From the NCBI GenBank assembly GCA_905221605.1, contig CAJNDS010000635.1, positions 743,528 to 807,527 on the forward strand: a DNA stretch of 64,000 nt. The letters are read 5' to 3'. The position numbers and the translations under genes were made by a program. A model generated the notes under the pieces. The model was given only the letters and a program-made list of their open reading frames with translations. It was not told where the DNA came from and did no database searches. Origin of the DNA: Symbiodinium natans. Taxonomy: Eukaryota > Sar > Dinophyceae > Suessiales > Symbiodiniaceae. This document shows positions 11,674 through 21,465 of the stretch, one piece after another (position 1 is the first letter of the stretch; every line of letters begins with the position of its first letter).

Positions 11674-12330
11674 TCAGCTCTCTTGATGAGAACTCGTGCT
11701 GGCAAGAATCTGAACTTGGAGCTTGCATATCTGGCGTTCAAGGCTCGCAATGCGGGCAGCAATCGCACCAGATGATTGCTCTTGTCGTTCGTAGACCTTC
11801 TGCAGCAAAGTGTCCAGCCTGGGCCAATCACACAAGTGCTTGCTAGCGCTGCAAACGACAGCGAGGTTCCACGATGGCTGCCACAACGCAGGAAACCATC
11901 TCAGACCCGGACGAGGTCAGCGAGGTTATCTGCGGCTGCAAACCTTCAAAACTTTCATCAAAGGACTGCGAGTCACCAGACCTCAGTTCACTTTGGACAG
12001 GCAAGGCATCGGCAAGGCATTGGTTGGTGCCGGCTGCAAAAACTCCGGCAGCTACGTAGCGGACATGGAATGGTCGATCTCCCTGTTCTTCAATGCTGTT
12101 CAAGAACTTTTAACTGCTTGTTCTTTCCATGTTTTCACACCCGTGAACAATTCAGCCTATGCAGCAAACAAATCTGCCCGGTTTGTCGGTTCTCAAAAGC
12201 CCCCAAAGCGAGCTCATGTTCGCAAGTCTCTTCGCTGTCATTATCAGTATACCATGCTTCAGCTCCTCCGGAGCCTGGAAATCCAGCCAGCATCAGCAAG
12301 CCATCAGGAGAGAAGTACAGTATTCTCACA
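11674..12330 (-). CDS. Possible WD40-like / coiled-coil protein, exon pieces
   Basis: Three minus-strand frames follow one another in reading order. The first (12329-12135) begins ILYFSPDGLLMLAGFPGSGGAEAWYTD, which resembles one WD40 blade. The second (12103-11843) is VRYVAAGVFAAGTNQCLADALPVQ followed by a Ser/Glu-rich stretch. The third (11886-11674) ends in a heptad-like segment, LDTLLQKVYERQEQSSGAIAARIASLERQICKLQVQIL, before a stop at 11674. A beta-propeller followed by a C-terminal coiled coil is a common layout of scaffold proteins, but a single blade is weak evidence. Frame changes between pieces would need introns. A further piece may lie at 12690-12880 (DATAQRLLQQFLCERHDEAW). Confidence 0.35.
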
Positions 12331-12520
12331 TAAGAATGACACGGCCAAATTGTATTGTAATCGTCCGAGTAGTCTAATTATGTCTAAGTAGTAGTACAGC
12401 CAGTACAGCATTGCACGACGCGCTGTAGCAACGCAGCATTGCACGCCTAAGCCTCACGCGAGGAGGCAGCCATCACATCTTCGGGCACATCCTTCCACTG
12501 CAGCGATGCCTTGTACTCTG

Positions 12521-12547
12521 GTGGGTTTAAGGTTTAGGGTTTGGGGT
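12521..12547 (+). repeat. Telomere-like GGTTTAAGGTTTAGGG patch
   Basis: A short run related to the TTTAGGG telomere word, followed by a G-rich stretch. It is an isolated interstitial patch. Confidence 0.5.
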
Positions 12548-12837
12548 GGAAACCAAAACCAAAATTCGACCTGCTGTGACCCTGCCATGGACTGCATACT
12601 CAACGAAAGCACGCTTCTGTATAGCAGAGCTTAACACGGGCCAGCAGTGACAAGAAGCGACTTGATTTTCAAAAGCCCTTGGCACTCGCAATCTTCTCTC
12701 ACCAGCGACAAAATGCAGCACAGCGCAAGACACTCTTCAACCAGGCCTCGTCATGCCTCTCACACAAGAACTGCTGCAGAAGTCGCTGAGCTGTGGCATC
12801 AGTTGCCAATCCCATGGCGACGATAAACTGATGGGTT

Positions 12838-12861
12838 AAAGGGTGGGTGGGTGGGTGGGGT
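12838..12861 (+). repeat. (GGGT)n G-rich tract
   Basis: Five or six GGGT units in a row, a typical intramolecular G-quadruplex sequence on the plus strand. Confidence 0.8.
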
Positions 12862-12899
12862 GCCTCAACTAAACAAGGGCTCATGCCGATTTATTTCAT

Positions 12900-13820
12900 G
12901 GAGGAAACCCAAATCAGGTGTACTTGGGTTAGGTCGTACCGTTCACCTCAAGCGGTGCAAGTCCTGAGTTCACAAGCAAGCTGAGCGTTTCGCGTTGCTG
13001 GTGTGTGACACGCTGGGCTTCTACTGGAGTTGGGGAAGATATAGCTGCAGTGTATAAGTCCCTTTGAAAATTCAGTAGTTGCATGTCAAGTTCTAAAAGT
13101 GTACTGTGATGTCAATGTGATGGGTTAACTGTATGAACATGTATGATCTTCAATGCTCGAGGCCAATCGTTTTAGGGCTTGGTAGAGGTTTAAGATCTTA
13201 GGATTTCGGCTCAATGTTCTAAGCCATGCAAGCGAGATAACGGAACTGAATCATTGGGGAACACCTGCACAGGCCTGAGTGGCCAAAAAAAAAGGAGGCC
13301 CCTGCTTCCTACTTTTTAGACCGCAACCTTAAGCCCAAAACTTCCCAAAAGAATTTTAAGTTCGACCCCCGTACAGCAACACTGATGTAGTCGAAACAAG
13401 AAAGGCTTTGGCCACCCAGCCATGTTAACGATAAAATTAGGGTGACCTTTTTTCGCGCTAGCTCTAAAGGGGCCCAGAACCGAAAAGCGGCAAACCGGTA
13501 CCACTGGACCACCAAGAGGCACGTCTTAAACAGGCTAGTGGCTGGTACTGTGTGGAGGCCGTAGGTTGATAAGTCTTGGGGGCCTTAGGGCCTTAGGGTC
13601 GCACTGAAAGAGCGCAGAACGCATTGATCACACCTTGGCGCAAGAAAGTCACGTCGATGGGTTGCGCTGCCACAATCTCCAGCCTTTAGAAGTTGCTGGG
13701 AGCCGGCCAGCCCTGCGCGGCTTGGGACTGAGCGTACCGCGTGTACGAAGGATGCTGCCGGTGTCCAGATTCGCCCAGCATGCACGTTGATCCGCTTACA
13801 GTGGCGGTTTTCAAGTGTCA
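12900..13820. other. No recognised gene
   Basis: No conserved-looking frame, tandem repeat or RNA gene was recognised. It ends where the segmental duplication copy B begins. Confidence 0.5.
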
Positions 13821-13821
13821 C

Positions 13822-14510
13822 CCTGAACCTCTATAGGACAGTCAGGACCCACAGCTGAAATCACAACTTCTCTTCCGAATCCAACACCAAGAACTGCTGA
13901 CGCTGAGGCTTGGTAAGAGCGCACAAACACTTTTAAGATCTTTTAAGATTGCATCTGCAGCTCGCCTCGAGCGCTCGTCCCAACCATGCTCCACTCGGCG
14001 ACGTCGGAGGGCTGGAGCTCGAACATGGTCTTCAGGCCCATGCCTCGGCCACGGCGGCTGACGCGCTCCGCGTTCAGGCTGGTCGAAGCAAACGGGGAAA
14101 ATCACTGTTGGCACACCAGACCTCACTGAGGCGTTGGTGGACGATGGCGCAGCGTGGGAAGAGCACTCCATGTGGCGCGTACTTCATGAACAGAGCCCTG
14201 TTCTCACAGTAAGCTCGCGGCGCCTGCGCATCCGGCTCCCCTTCCACCAGATCCAATGACATGTCTGACCACGCTGCCCAGAACATCCCACGAAGACCGG
14301 TGCGCTGGAGAGCTCGCAAGCACGGAAGGGTCATGAACTTGGAATCACGGGCGATCATCGAGCCCCAAAGTAAACTGGGCGGGAGCATCATTCTCACGTA
14401 GCCAAAGCATCTGCAGATCCTGAACTAATTCTGGCCAGCAGGCGGGCTCACGGCGCAGGAATCTGAACAGCAGGGACGCCCACTGCTGCAGCCGAAGCTT
14501 GCTCGAAGCC
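13822..14510 (-). pseudogene. UDP-glycosyltransferase copy B (broken)
   Basis: Second copy of the domain at 5321-5791. MIARDSKFMTLPCLRALQRTGLRGMFWAAWSDMSLDL and the FMKYAPHGVLFPRCAIVH stretch are clear. The frame then shifts, and the segment with the HHGGAG donor motif is deleted: the sequence passes from AIVH straight towards NASVRSGVPTVIFPVCFDQPE in another frame. The start motif has also lost residues (SLLWGSMIARD instead of VYFGFGSM). Loss of the donor-site motif plus frameshifts make this a pseudogene. A short direct repeat (TTTTAAGATC near 13931-13950) absent from copy A adds to the damage. The upstream part is displaced to about 16025 by inserted repeats. Confidence 0.8.
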
Positions 14511-14523
14511 TTCGAAGCCGAAG

Positions 14524-14544
14524 GGCCCAGGGGGGGGGAGGAGA

Positions 14545-14634
<90 letters not shown>
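14524..14634 (+). repeat. Poly-G tract of about 100 bases
   Basis: A nearly pure G run broken only by GGAGGAGAGA near its left end. On the minus strand it reads as polyproline, which is not evidence of a gene. The length may be inexact because such runs are hard to sequence. Confidence 0.85.
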
Positions 14635-14635
<1 letters not shown>

Positions 14636-14960
14636 GAAGGTCTGAAGGCTTCGAAGGTGAGGACGCCTTCGAAGGGTGAGGGCGAAGGCTTCGAAGGCGG
14701 GAGGACGAAGGGGCTTGGAAGGCTTCGAAGGTGAGGACGAAGGGGGCTTCGAAGGCTTCGAAGGCGAGGACGAAGGGGGAAGGGCTTCGAAGGCTTCCAA
14801 GGTGAGGACGAAGGCTTCGAAGGCTTCGAAGGGTGAGGACAAAGGGGGGGGGGCTTCGAAGGCTTCGAAGGGTGAGGACGAAGGGGGCTTCGAAGGCTTC
14901 GAAGGTGAGGACGAAGGGGGCTTCGAAGGCTTGGAAGGTGAGAGACGGGGGCATTCACTT
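14635..14960 (+). repeat. GGCTTCGAAG palindrome array, left part
   Basis: Copies of GGCTTCGAAGG interleaved with GTGAGGACGAAGGGG. The unit contains the 8-base palindrome CTTCGAAG (core TTCGAA). Both strands stay open for long distances (EGFEGEDEGG on plus, SKPSKPPSS on minus) because stop codons are lacking in the unit. Confidence 0.95.
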
Positions 14961-15014
14961 CTCTGAGTTTCGAAGAATGAGATCCAAAAATGAGATCCAA
15001 AGAACAAAACAATA

Positions 15015-15355
15015 TTCGGGGGGGTGGAATTTAGAAGAAGAAGTCCCTTCTCTCTCATCTTCAAAAAGAAATTGCATGCCTTCGAAGGACAAGAAATTGA
15101 GGGAGTGGAATTTAGAACAATTCTCCACTCTTCTCTTCCACAGGCTTCGAAGGACAACAAGAAACTGAGGGGGGTGGAATTTAGAATAATTCTCTTCTCT
15201 TCTCTTCTACAGGCCTTCGAAGGACAAGAAATTGAGGGGGGTGGAATTTAGAATAATTCTTCACTCTTCTCTTCCACAGGCTTCGAAGGACAACAAGAAA
15301 CTGAGGGCGTGGAATTTAGAATAATTCTCTCCTCTTCCCTTCGATTCTTCTCTCT
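15015..15355 (+). repeat. About 76-bp tandem repeat with splice-acceptor-like ends
   Basis: Four to five units of the form GGTGGAATTTAGAATAATTC, then a CT-rich stretch (TCTTCTCTTCTCTTC), TACAG or CACAG, then GCTTCGAAGGACAACAAGAAACTGAG. Each unit thus carries a polypyrimidine tract followed by CAG, as at a spliceosomal 3' splice site. It joins the two TTCGAAG arrays. Confidence 0.85.
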
Positions 15356-15569
15356 TTTTTTCGAAGGGGGGGGGGGGGCTACGCGCCCCCCCCACACCCC
15401 CGCCCGGAAAGCTTGCCCCGGAGGGGGAGCATGCACCGAAGTCAGCCAAGTCAACGCTGTCGGAAACCTTCAATTCCAACTCTTCCCTGAACTCCAACAA
15501 AAAAACCGCCTCTCAGTCCAAGTCTTCCAAGCTGAGGTCCGAAACCCCAAATTGCAGAAGCCATGGTTT

Positions 15570-16010
15570 CAAAAAGCTTCGAAGGCTTCAAAGGTGAGAG
15601 CGAAGAGGCTTCGAAGGCTTCGAAGGCAAGGAACAACGGGGAGAGGCTTCTTCGAAGGTGAAGACGAAGGGGCTTCGAAGGCTTCGAAGGCGAGGACGAA
15701 GGGGGGCTTCGAAGGCTTCGAAGGGTAAGGACGAAGGGGGCTTCGAAGGCTTCGAAGGTGAGGACGAATTTAAGGGGGCTTCGAAGGCTTTGAAGGCGAG
15801 GACGAAGGGGGAAGGGGCTTCGAAGGCTTCGAAGGTGAGGACGAAGGGGCTTCGTCCTCGCTTCGAAGCCTTTGAAGCCTTCGAAGGCCCCTTCGTTCTC
15901 ATGAGCCGAAGGGGGGCTTCAGACCTTCACCCCCCTTCAACCCTTCGCCTTCGAAGGCTTCGAAGGCTTCGAAGGCTTCGAAGGGGAGGATGAAGCCCCT
16001 TCATCAACTG
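15570..16010 (+). repeat. GGCTTCGAAG palindrome array, right part
   Basis: The same unit as at 14635-14960 resumes. Around 15850-15905 the flanking words switch to the opposite sense (CCCCTTCGTTCTCATGAGCC), so part of the array is inverted. It ends with five uninterrupted CTTCGAAGG units near 15950-15985. Confidence 0.95.
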
Positions 16011-16024
16011 AAGCCCCCCCTTCG

Positions 16025-16300
16025 TGAAGGTCCTCGGATCCTGCCTGCTAAGTGACAGCACAACACTTTTAAGATGACCCGGCAGGCATCGAGATTGTTG
16101 ACCGGCATTGGCCATGATGCATCCATGATGCATCTTTCACAGGGACCACGTGCGTGAAGAGTGGGCGTACAGCTGCGCAGCTGAATCGTCAAATTCGGAG
16201 ACAGACTTGCTGGACTGCAGCCGGATCTCCGGAACGTTCGCAGAGACTTTCATGCCCCTCGATCTTCCCGCGACGGTGATGGCGCGCTACATCTGATGTT
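16025..16300 (-). pseudogene. Continuation of duplicated region copy B
   Basis: From about 16045 (AAGTGACAGCACAACACTTTTAAGATGAC) the sequence matches copy A from about 5908 onward, so it is the part of copy B that adjoined 14500 before the repeat block came between them. The reading frame corresponding to the helical-repeat ORF of copy A is disturbed here. Confidence 0.6.
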
Positions 16301-16327
16301 CGAGAAACTGCTTCCCATAGAGTGCCA

Positions 16328-16924
16328 TCACACCGCATCGTCCAGAGCTGGGGCAAGCACCAGCCTTGGCTGGGTAGAGAAGGCTGGCAGCATTGTGGTC
16401 TCAACAATCTCCACCCTTGCGCATGCCCCGAAAGGATCGTTAACGAGCTGCTGGAAGCTGGAAAAACTCGATACAGTCAGGGCAATGGAGTTGCTCACGA
16501 TACCCATTGAAGCATGCCAAAGCTCCTGCGCTGCTCGAATCCCCGCCTGCACATCCATAGCAGCGATCAGCTCTGAGATGTCTTTACAGTACAAGCCTCT
16601 TCGAGCCCGGTATGCCGAAAGAAGGCATGCACGGATCTTCTGGTACAGCGTTGTGTCCATCTCAGCAAACAGCTTCAATGCCTGCAATGCACTGCTCCGA
16701 CAATCTTCACTGCTGTCGGCCCCACATGCTTCTGCAAGCGCTTGTGCACAGGCAATGTTGAACCTCCCCAGCAATGCAGTCGTGCACCTGCTAAAAGCCC
16801 GACAGATTTGGACGCGGACTTCGTCATCCGCATGTCGCAACCAGTACAACATGTCCTTGACAAAGAAATGCCGAATGCCTTTACTTTTTGCTGTGTGAAA
16901 ACAGTGTCCAGCCCAAGCTGCCAT
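16328..16924 (-). CDS. HEAT/armadillo-like helical repeat ORF
   Basis: About 199 residues with regularly spaced helices: FVKDMLYWLRHADDEVRVQICRAFSRC, ALLGRFNIACAQALAEACGADSSEDCRSSALQALKLFAEMD, LYQKIRACLLSAYRARRG, and AAQELWHASMGIVSN. The spacing and the Ala/Leu pattern fit HEAT or armadillo repeats, which serve as protein-binding scaffolds. It lies directly upstream (minus strand) of copy B, as the helical ORF lies upstream of the glycosyltransferase in copy A, so the full gene may have joined a helical-repeat region to a glycosyltransferase region. The frame is cut at both ends, probably by introns. Partner and role are unknown. Confidence 0.5.
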   Translation of the reverse strand: MAAWAGHCFHTAKSKGIRHFFVKDMLYWLRHADDEVRVQICRAFSRCTTALLGRFNIACAQALAEACGADSSEDCRSSALQALKLFAEMDTTLYQKIRACLLSAYRARRGLYCKDISELIAAMDVQAGIRAAQELWHASMGIVSNSIALTVSSFSSFQQLVNDPFGACARVEIVETTMLPAFSTQPRLVLAPALDDAV

Positions 16925-17261
16925 TGTCCATTGAGCGTTCTTTGAGATACTCTCTTCAGGGCGCAGGCAGTGTTCGCGGGAGCTCCCGCGCCGCTATCAA
17001 CAAGGCGTTGGGCCAGCTTCTGTGCCAAGCATTGATGCCCTTGAAGAAACACCACAGTCCTGCAAGCATCTTCTCACACTACAGTAACAGTACATGGCTA
17101 AGCTGGGCGAACGAATGAGCCATGGTCAAAACTCCTTGCATGAAGCCTGGTAGCCCTATCATGGTGTACACTCCTTCCATTCTGACACAGGCAGCCGTTT
17201 CTGGCCCCCAACTGCGCCTAAGACACTGCGGAGCCGGCCCGGTCCCAAGTCCGGGGCACGC

Positions 17262-18648
17262 ATGGCCCTTGCCTTGACCCTTTTCCTGTGCATTAAGCAT
17301 GCGTGCGGTGTGAGGGTTCCTGGGAGTGCCACGCTCCTGGGAGACCCCGATAATACTCTCCTTCAGCATGACAAACGTGAGGGGAAGCAAGTGGAAGGCG
17401 CCCAGCAGGGAGTAGGAACTAGGGCCTCCTATAAACCCTGGACCAATGCACAAAGTAGGCGAAGAGGGGGCACGCAGCCCCGTTTCAGAGTACTCTCGCT
17501 CAATGTTGGAGGCCTCAGCGCCTTCATGTGGGCCGATCTCAAGCCATTCCTCAGCAGTCATGCATCAGTATACGACGCGATACTGCTGCAAGAGACACAT
17601 CGCACATCGAGTGCCGAATTCTCTACTGCAGGATGGTGGGCCGTTGGCTCGGCCACCAAAAACAAGGCAGACGGAGTGCTCACGCTGATTAACCCGCGTT
17701 TTCCATGTCAAACCATCAAGCATGAAGAGGTGATACCTGGCCGTGTTTTGCGAGTGCAAATCACAACCAAATCAGGCACGGTTGAAACTTTCAATACCTA
17801 TCAGCATCCCTGGTCTCAGGCTGACTGCGCCGAGCACAACCTCACTCGGAGGCACGAGCTCCTAGAGAAGCTGTCCCGCTCAGCGCTCAACATTGCCAGA
17901 CGCAGCACAGTCATCGTTGCGGGAGATTTTAATGCTGAGGTCCAGTATTCTCACGGACACACTGGCACGGCACGAGCAAACTCAGAACGACATGTCGGAG
18001 TCAAGGCTGCCGACCCAACGGCCCTTACTAGATTTCTTGAAAACTGTCAGCTCATTGCCCTCAAGACCTTTCAATGTAAGATTCCACACACTTACTTCGG
18101 GCAGCAGGGGAAGAGTCAGATTGACTTCAACCTCACCAGAGCAATCTCGGCCGATTCCCACTCCAAACACACCAAAATCTTTGAGCCACACACATTGGAG
18201 GATGGAAAGAGCTTGGCCATAGAGCCCTTGACACCAGCGTTCGCATTGCGCAGCACTACCAGTCACTACCACCTTCAGTTGCCTAGAGTGCAGCCGCTCG
18301 GCTACGACAAAAAAGAACTCGACAAAGCCGTCAGACACAAAGAACCCAGCACCCTCGCACTCCTTAGTCGCGTTCAGGAACTCTGCAATCAGCAGAACCA
18401 CACGAGGCTTCACTCGGATACCCTCAATGCAATTGTTTTGCAGGCTGCAGGCGACATCTATCCACCTGAACGGAGGATAGCACCTAAACCAGACGCAGAG
18501 TTTCCCAAACTCTGGGAGTTGAGGCGTAAGCTCAGGAACGCTAAACTCTGCACCATGCTTGGTATCTTCAAATTCTGGAAACAGTGGACCCAATACCAAA
18601 AACGCGTTAAAGAGGCGAGAGTCGCTTGCATTGCACGAAAACGCAAAT
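17262..18648 (+). pseudogene. LINE-type AP endonuclease domain, 3'-truncated ORF
   Basis: The N-terminal part of a non-LTR retrotransposon ORF, an endonuclease/exonuclease/phosphatase domain that nicks target DNA to prime reverse transcription. Motifs in order are VLSLNVGGL, ILLQETH (catalytic Glu), a GVLTLIN strand, TVIVAGDFNAE (GDFN motif), QIDFNLTR and TSHYHLQL in place of the usual SDHxxV. The open frame starts at ATG 17262, and the domain proper begins near 17485. The reverse transcriptase that should follow is missing. At 18649 the frame runs into a T-run, the poly(A) end of a reverse-oriented retroelement, and the last dozen residues (FFFWTDASLLHQ) come from that insert. It is therefore a dead fragment interrupted by a later insertion. 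Its first Asp/Asn and Glu motifs look intact; the last His motif is altered. Confidence 0.8.
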
Positions 18649-19560
18649 ACACCTTTTTTTTTTGGACTGACGCCTCTTTACTACATCAGTAGCGCAGTAG
18701 GCCGGTCTTGTTGGGCTCGACATAACAGGTGAAACAAAGTCAGCGCACTTAAACCACCAAACACACCACGCAACCACCCAAGAACCAACGAAACAGAAGA
18801 AACAAAGCAAGCAAAGGCGCAGACCTACTAGGTAACCCCACGCACTCAGTACTCGAAGTCGTCGTTGAAGTTCCGGTGCAATCATATAGCACAGAGCATG
18901 CGGGGAATCGCAAAATGCGACACTGCCAGATTCTCAAAACCACCATCATGTAGCAACTGGTGCGACATCATTCGAATCGAACCGAGGTCATCACTCGAGT
19001 CAGGATCCCTACCCGTCGTTAAGGACAGATAACGGACCCAGAGTGGCAAAGGGATGTTGCAGGTCAGACTTCCCAAGGGAGAGGAAAGACGTGCGTATGC
19101 CCCATGGTGGTCAGCCAGTGGGGACTTAACAGCGAACTATCAAAGCAAGACCGGCCCAGGGCACGGTGGTCAGCTAGTGGAGCAGCCCCAAGCAAAGGGC
19201 CTCCGCTCACCCTGGCTTGCAGCTGCGCCCATCCGGAAAGATGTCCACGCACGAGCAAAGTCTTATTAGACGGCCAGAGGGAGGCCAAGCCTTGACTACG
19301 TGAGTGACTATAGCGACCGATTCCACCGTGAGCGTCATCAGCACGTTGCCAAACCTTAAAAGCACAGAGTTTAAAGTGGCGACCGAAGACTCTCTGTCAA
19401 GACATTGCACACAAGGCCACACAGCTTTTGCGTTGGCCTGCGCATCAGTTTTCCCTCCAAACCCTAACCCCATGAGATACGTCGGTAAGGAGATGGAAGG
19501 GCTCACATCACATTTGCGCGCGGTCAGCCACTGGGAACTCACAAGTAAGACTGCAGACCA
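18649..19560 (-). mobile_element. Poly(A)-tailed retroelement R1, copy 1
   Basis: A minus-strand element whose 3' end is ...GATGTAGTAAAGAGGCGTCAGTCC followed by A's, seen here as a T-run at 18649-18662. It aligns along most of its length with copies at 19886-21146 and 35925-37360. Shared landmarks are CCGGTCTTGTTGGGCTCGAC, AAAACCACCATCATGTAGC, CCATGGTGGTCAGCCAGTGG and GATACGTCGGTAAGGAGATGG. It is the most diverged copy. No convincing coding frame spans it, so it is probably non-autonomous. The 5' limit, where similarity fades, is approximate. Confidence 0.8.
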
Positions 19561-19885
19561 GCTTAGGGCTTCCCATGGTGGTCAGAAAGGCAGCTGCAAG
19601 CCGCAGCCAAGAGCAGCAGGCTTCTTGGAGGCTTCCAGAACGGAATCCAGGTTCTTCATTGATGCGGAAGACACAGATTCCGCGCCGGAAGAGACACTGT
19701 ACTCCGGCAAGGTTTGGACCTTGTTCACACCCGCGTTGTTGCCACGGGGCAAGACAAGTGGGCTTTTCAAGGGCAGCACACGTTGGAGAAACACAGCCAT
19801 CCGAGCAGTAGTGTCAGGCCATTCCAGGTTAAAGACGGACCAAAAGTACTTAATGTTCTAATTGGCCACCAAGGCTGCTAGAGCT

Positions 19886-21146
19886 TTTTTTTTTTTGGAC
19901 TGGTGCCTCTTTACTACATCAGTAGCACAGTAGGCCGGTCTTGTTGGGCTCGACGTAAAGGGTGAAACAGAGTCAGCGCACACAACCCGCCAGACACAAC
20001 ACGAAACCACCAAGCAAACAGACACCGAAGAAACAAAGCAAGCAATCGCGCTAAACACCTAGAAACCCCACGGACTCAGTACGAGGTCGTCAATGAAGTC
20101 CTGGTTCACAAAGAAGCACAGAGCTTGTGGGGGATTCGCAAAATGCGACGTTGCCAGATTCTCAAAATCACCATCATGTAGCCACTGGTGCGACAGCGGT
20201 TATTCAAACCGAGGTCATCAGACGAGGTTCGGATCACTTAATGTTGTCAAGGAAAGACAACCGACACTCAATGGCGAAAGGATGTTGCAAGTCAGACTCC
20301 CTAGGGGGGATGAAAGATGTGCATATGCCCCATGGTGGTCAGCCAGTGGGGACTTAACAGCAAGAACAATCAAGGCAAGACCGGCCCAGGGCACTCCATG
20401 GTGGTCAGCCAGTGGAGTAGCTCCGAGCACAGGGTTCACCAGTCAACCTGGCGTATAAGTGCCCACCCTCAGAGGTGCCCGCGCACGGCCAGAGGGGGGG
20501 CGAGAGTAGCAGCAGCTACCGATTCCACGGGGAGAGTCCACAGCGAGTCACCAAACCCTTAACGCCACAGGGTTTATAATGACAACGAGGGACCTCCCAG
20601 TCCAGGCATCTTCACACAAGGCTACGCCACCTTGGCGCTGGCCTGCGCATCGGCACGCATCAGGTCCCTCCAAACCCAAACCCGCGAGGTACGTCGGTAA
20701 GGAGATGGGAGGGCTCACATCACATTGGTGCCGAAGTGCAAGGATCTCCATGATATTGCTACTTTGATCCAATCAGAGCCTTCAGGTAACATCCACGCGG
20801 GCGGGGAGCCCACTTGCCCTGCCGCATGCCAAGCTCAGACGAGGGTGACCCTCAAGAGTCTCAAGAGGGCCAGGTTGTTCTACAAGTGAGGAGTGGCTCC
20901 CTGCCAAGTCAGCGGATGCATAATCGCCACGTAGAAGTGTCCACAGCCAGCGCGCCGAACTGCTAGGTCACCCTGTGCACTCAGTACTTGAAATCGTCGA
21001 AGAGGCCGGGAGCACACAAGTGGCACCGAGCGCGCAGGTGCGTCGCAAAATGCGACATTGCCAGATTCACAAAACCACCATCATGCAGCCACCGATGCGA
21101 ATACATTCAGCACCAGCCAAGGCCGTTCACGAGAAGGTTCACAGGG
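19886..21146 (-). mobile_element. Poly(A)-tailed retroelement R1, copy 2
   Basis: Same element and orientation as copy 1, beginning with a T-run (19886-19898) and TGGACTGGTGCCTC. It is closely similar to the plus-strand copy at 35925-37360, out to GTGAACCTTCTCGTGAACGG (21146). Two copies head to tail in one orientation suggest either insertion side by side or a tandem duplication. Confidence 0.85.
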
Positions 21147-21465
21147 GATGGAGGTAACTGCCGCACGCAGGGCCGAAGGATCAGGGTCCTTGGGTGCCAT
21201 GACAGTACATCTCAAACCAGAAGCTGTTGAGTCGCTGCTTGGTTGGATGTTTAGCTCGCATGAGCTTCTTAATGGCAGCCTAATGAGCAGTGGCTGCGTC
21301 ATACCACTCATTTTGGGGACGTTGTGGCCCATGCTTGGTGGGTGTGGTGCTGATCCCTTTCCAACGCGCATCGAAGATGACTGGGAGCCGGAAAGGGGCT
21401 GAGACATCAACTTCTCGCAAAGCTGCAAGGTCAGTGGTTTCGCAGCTCCGAGAAGCGCCAATCAT

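Noticed and set aside
14345-15160. Polyproline-containing minus-strand ORF of 271 codons
   Set aside because: Its core is the complement of the poly-G tract and TTCGAAG array; only the last part is real (glycosyltransferase copy B).
17079-17561. Minus-strand 160-codon frame overlapping the LINE ORF
   Set aside because: It overlaps the start of the endonuclease ORF on the opposite strand and shows no domain.
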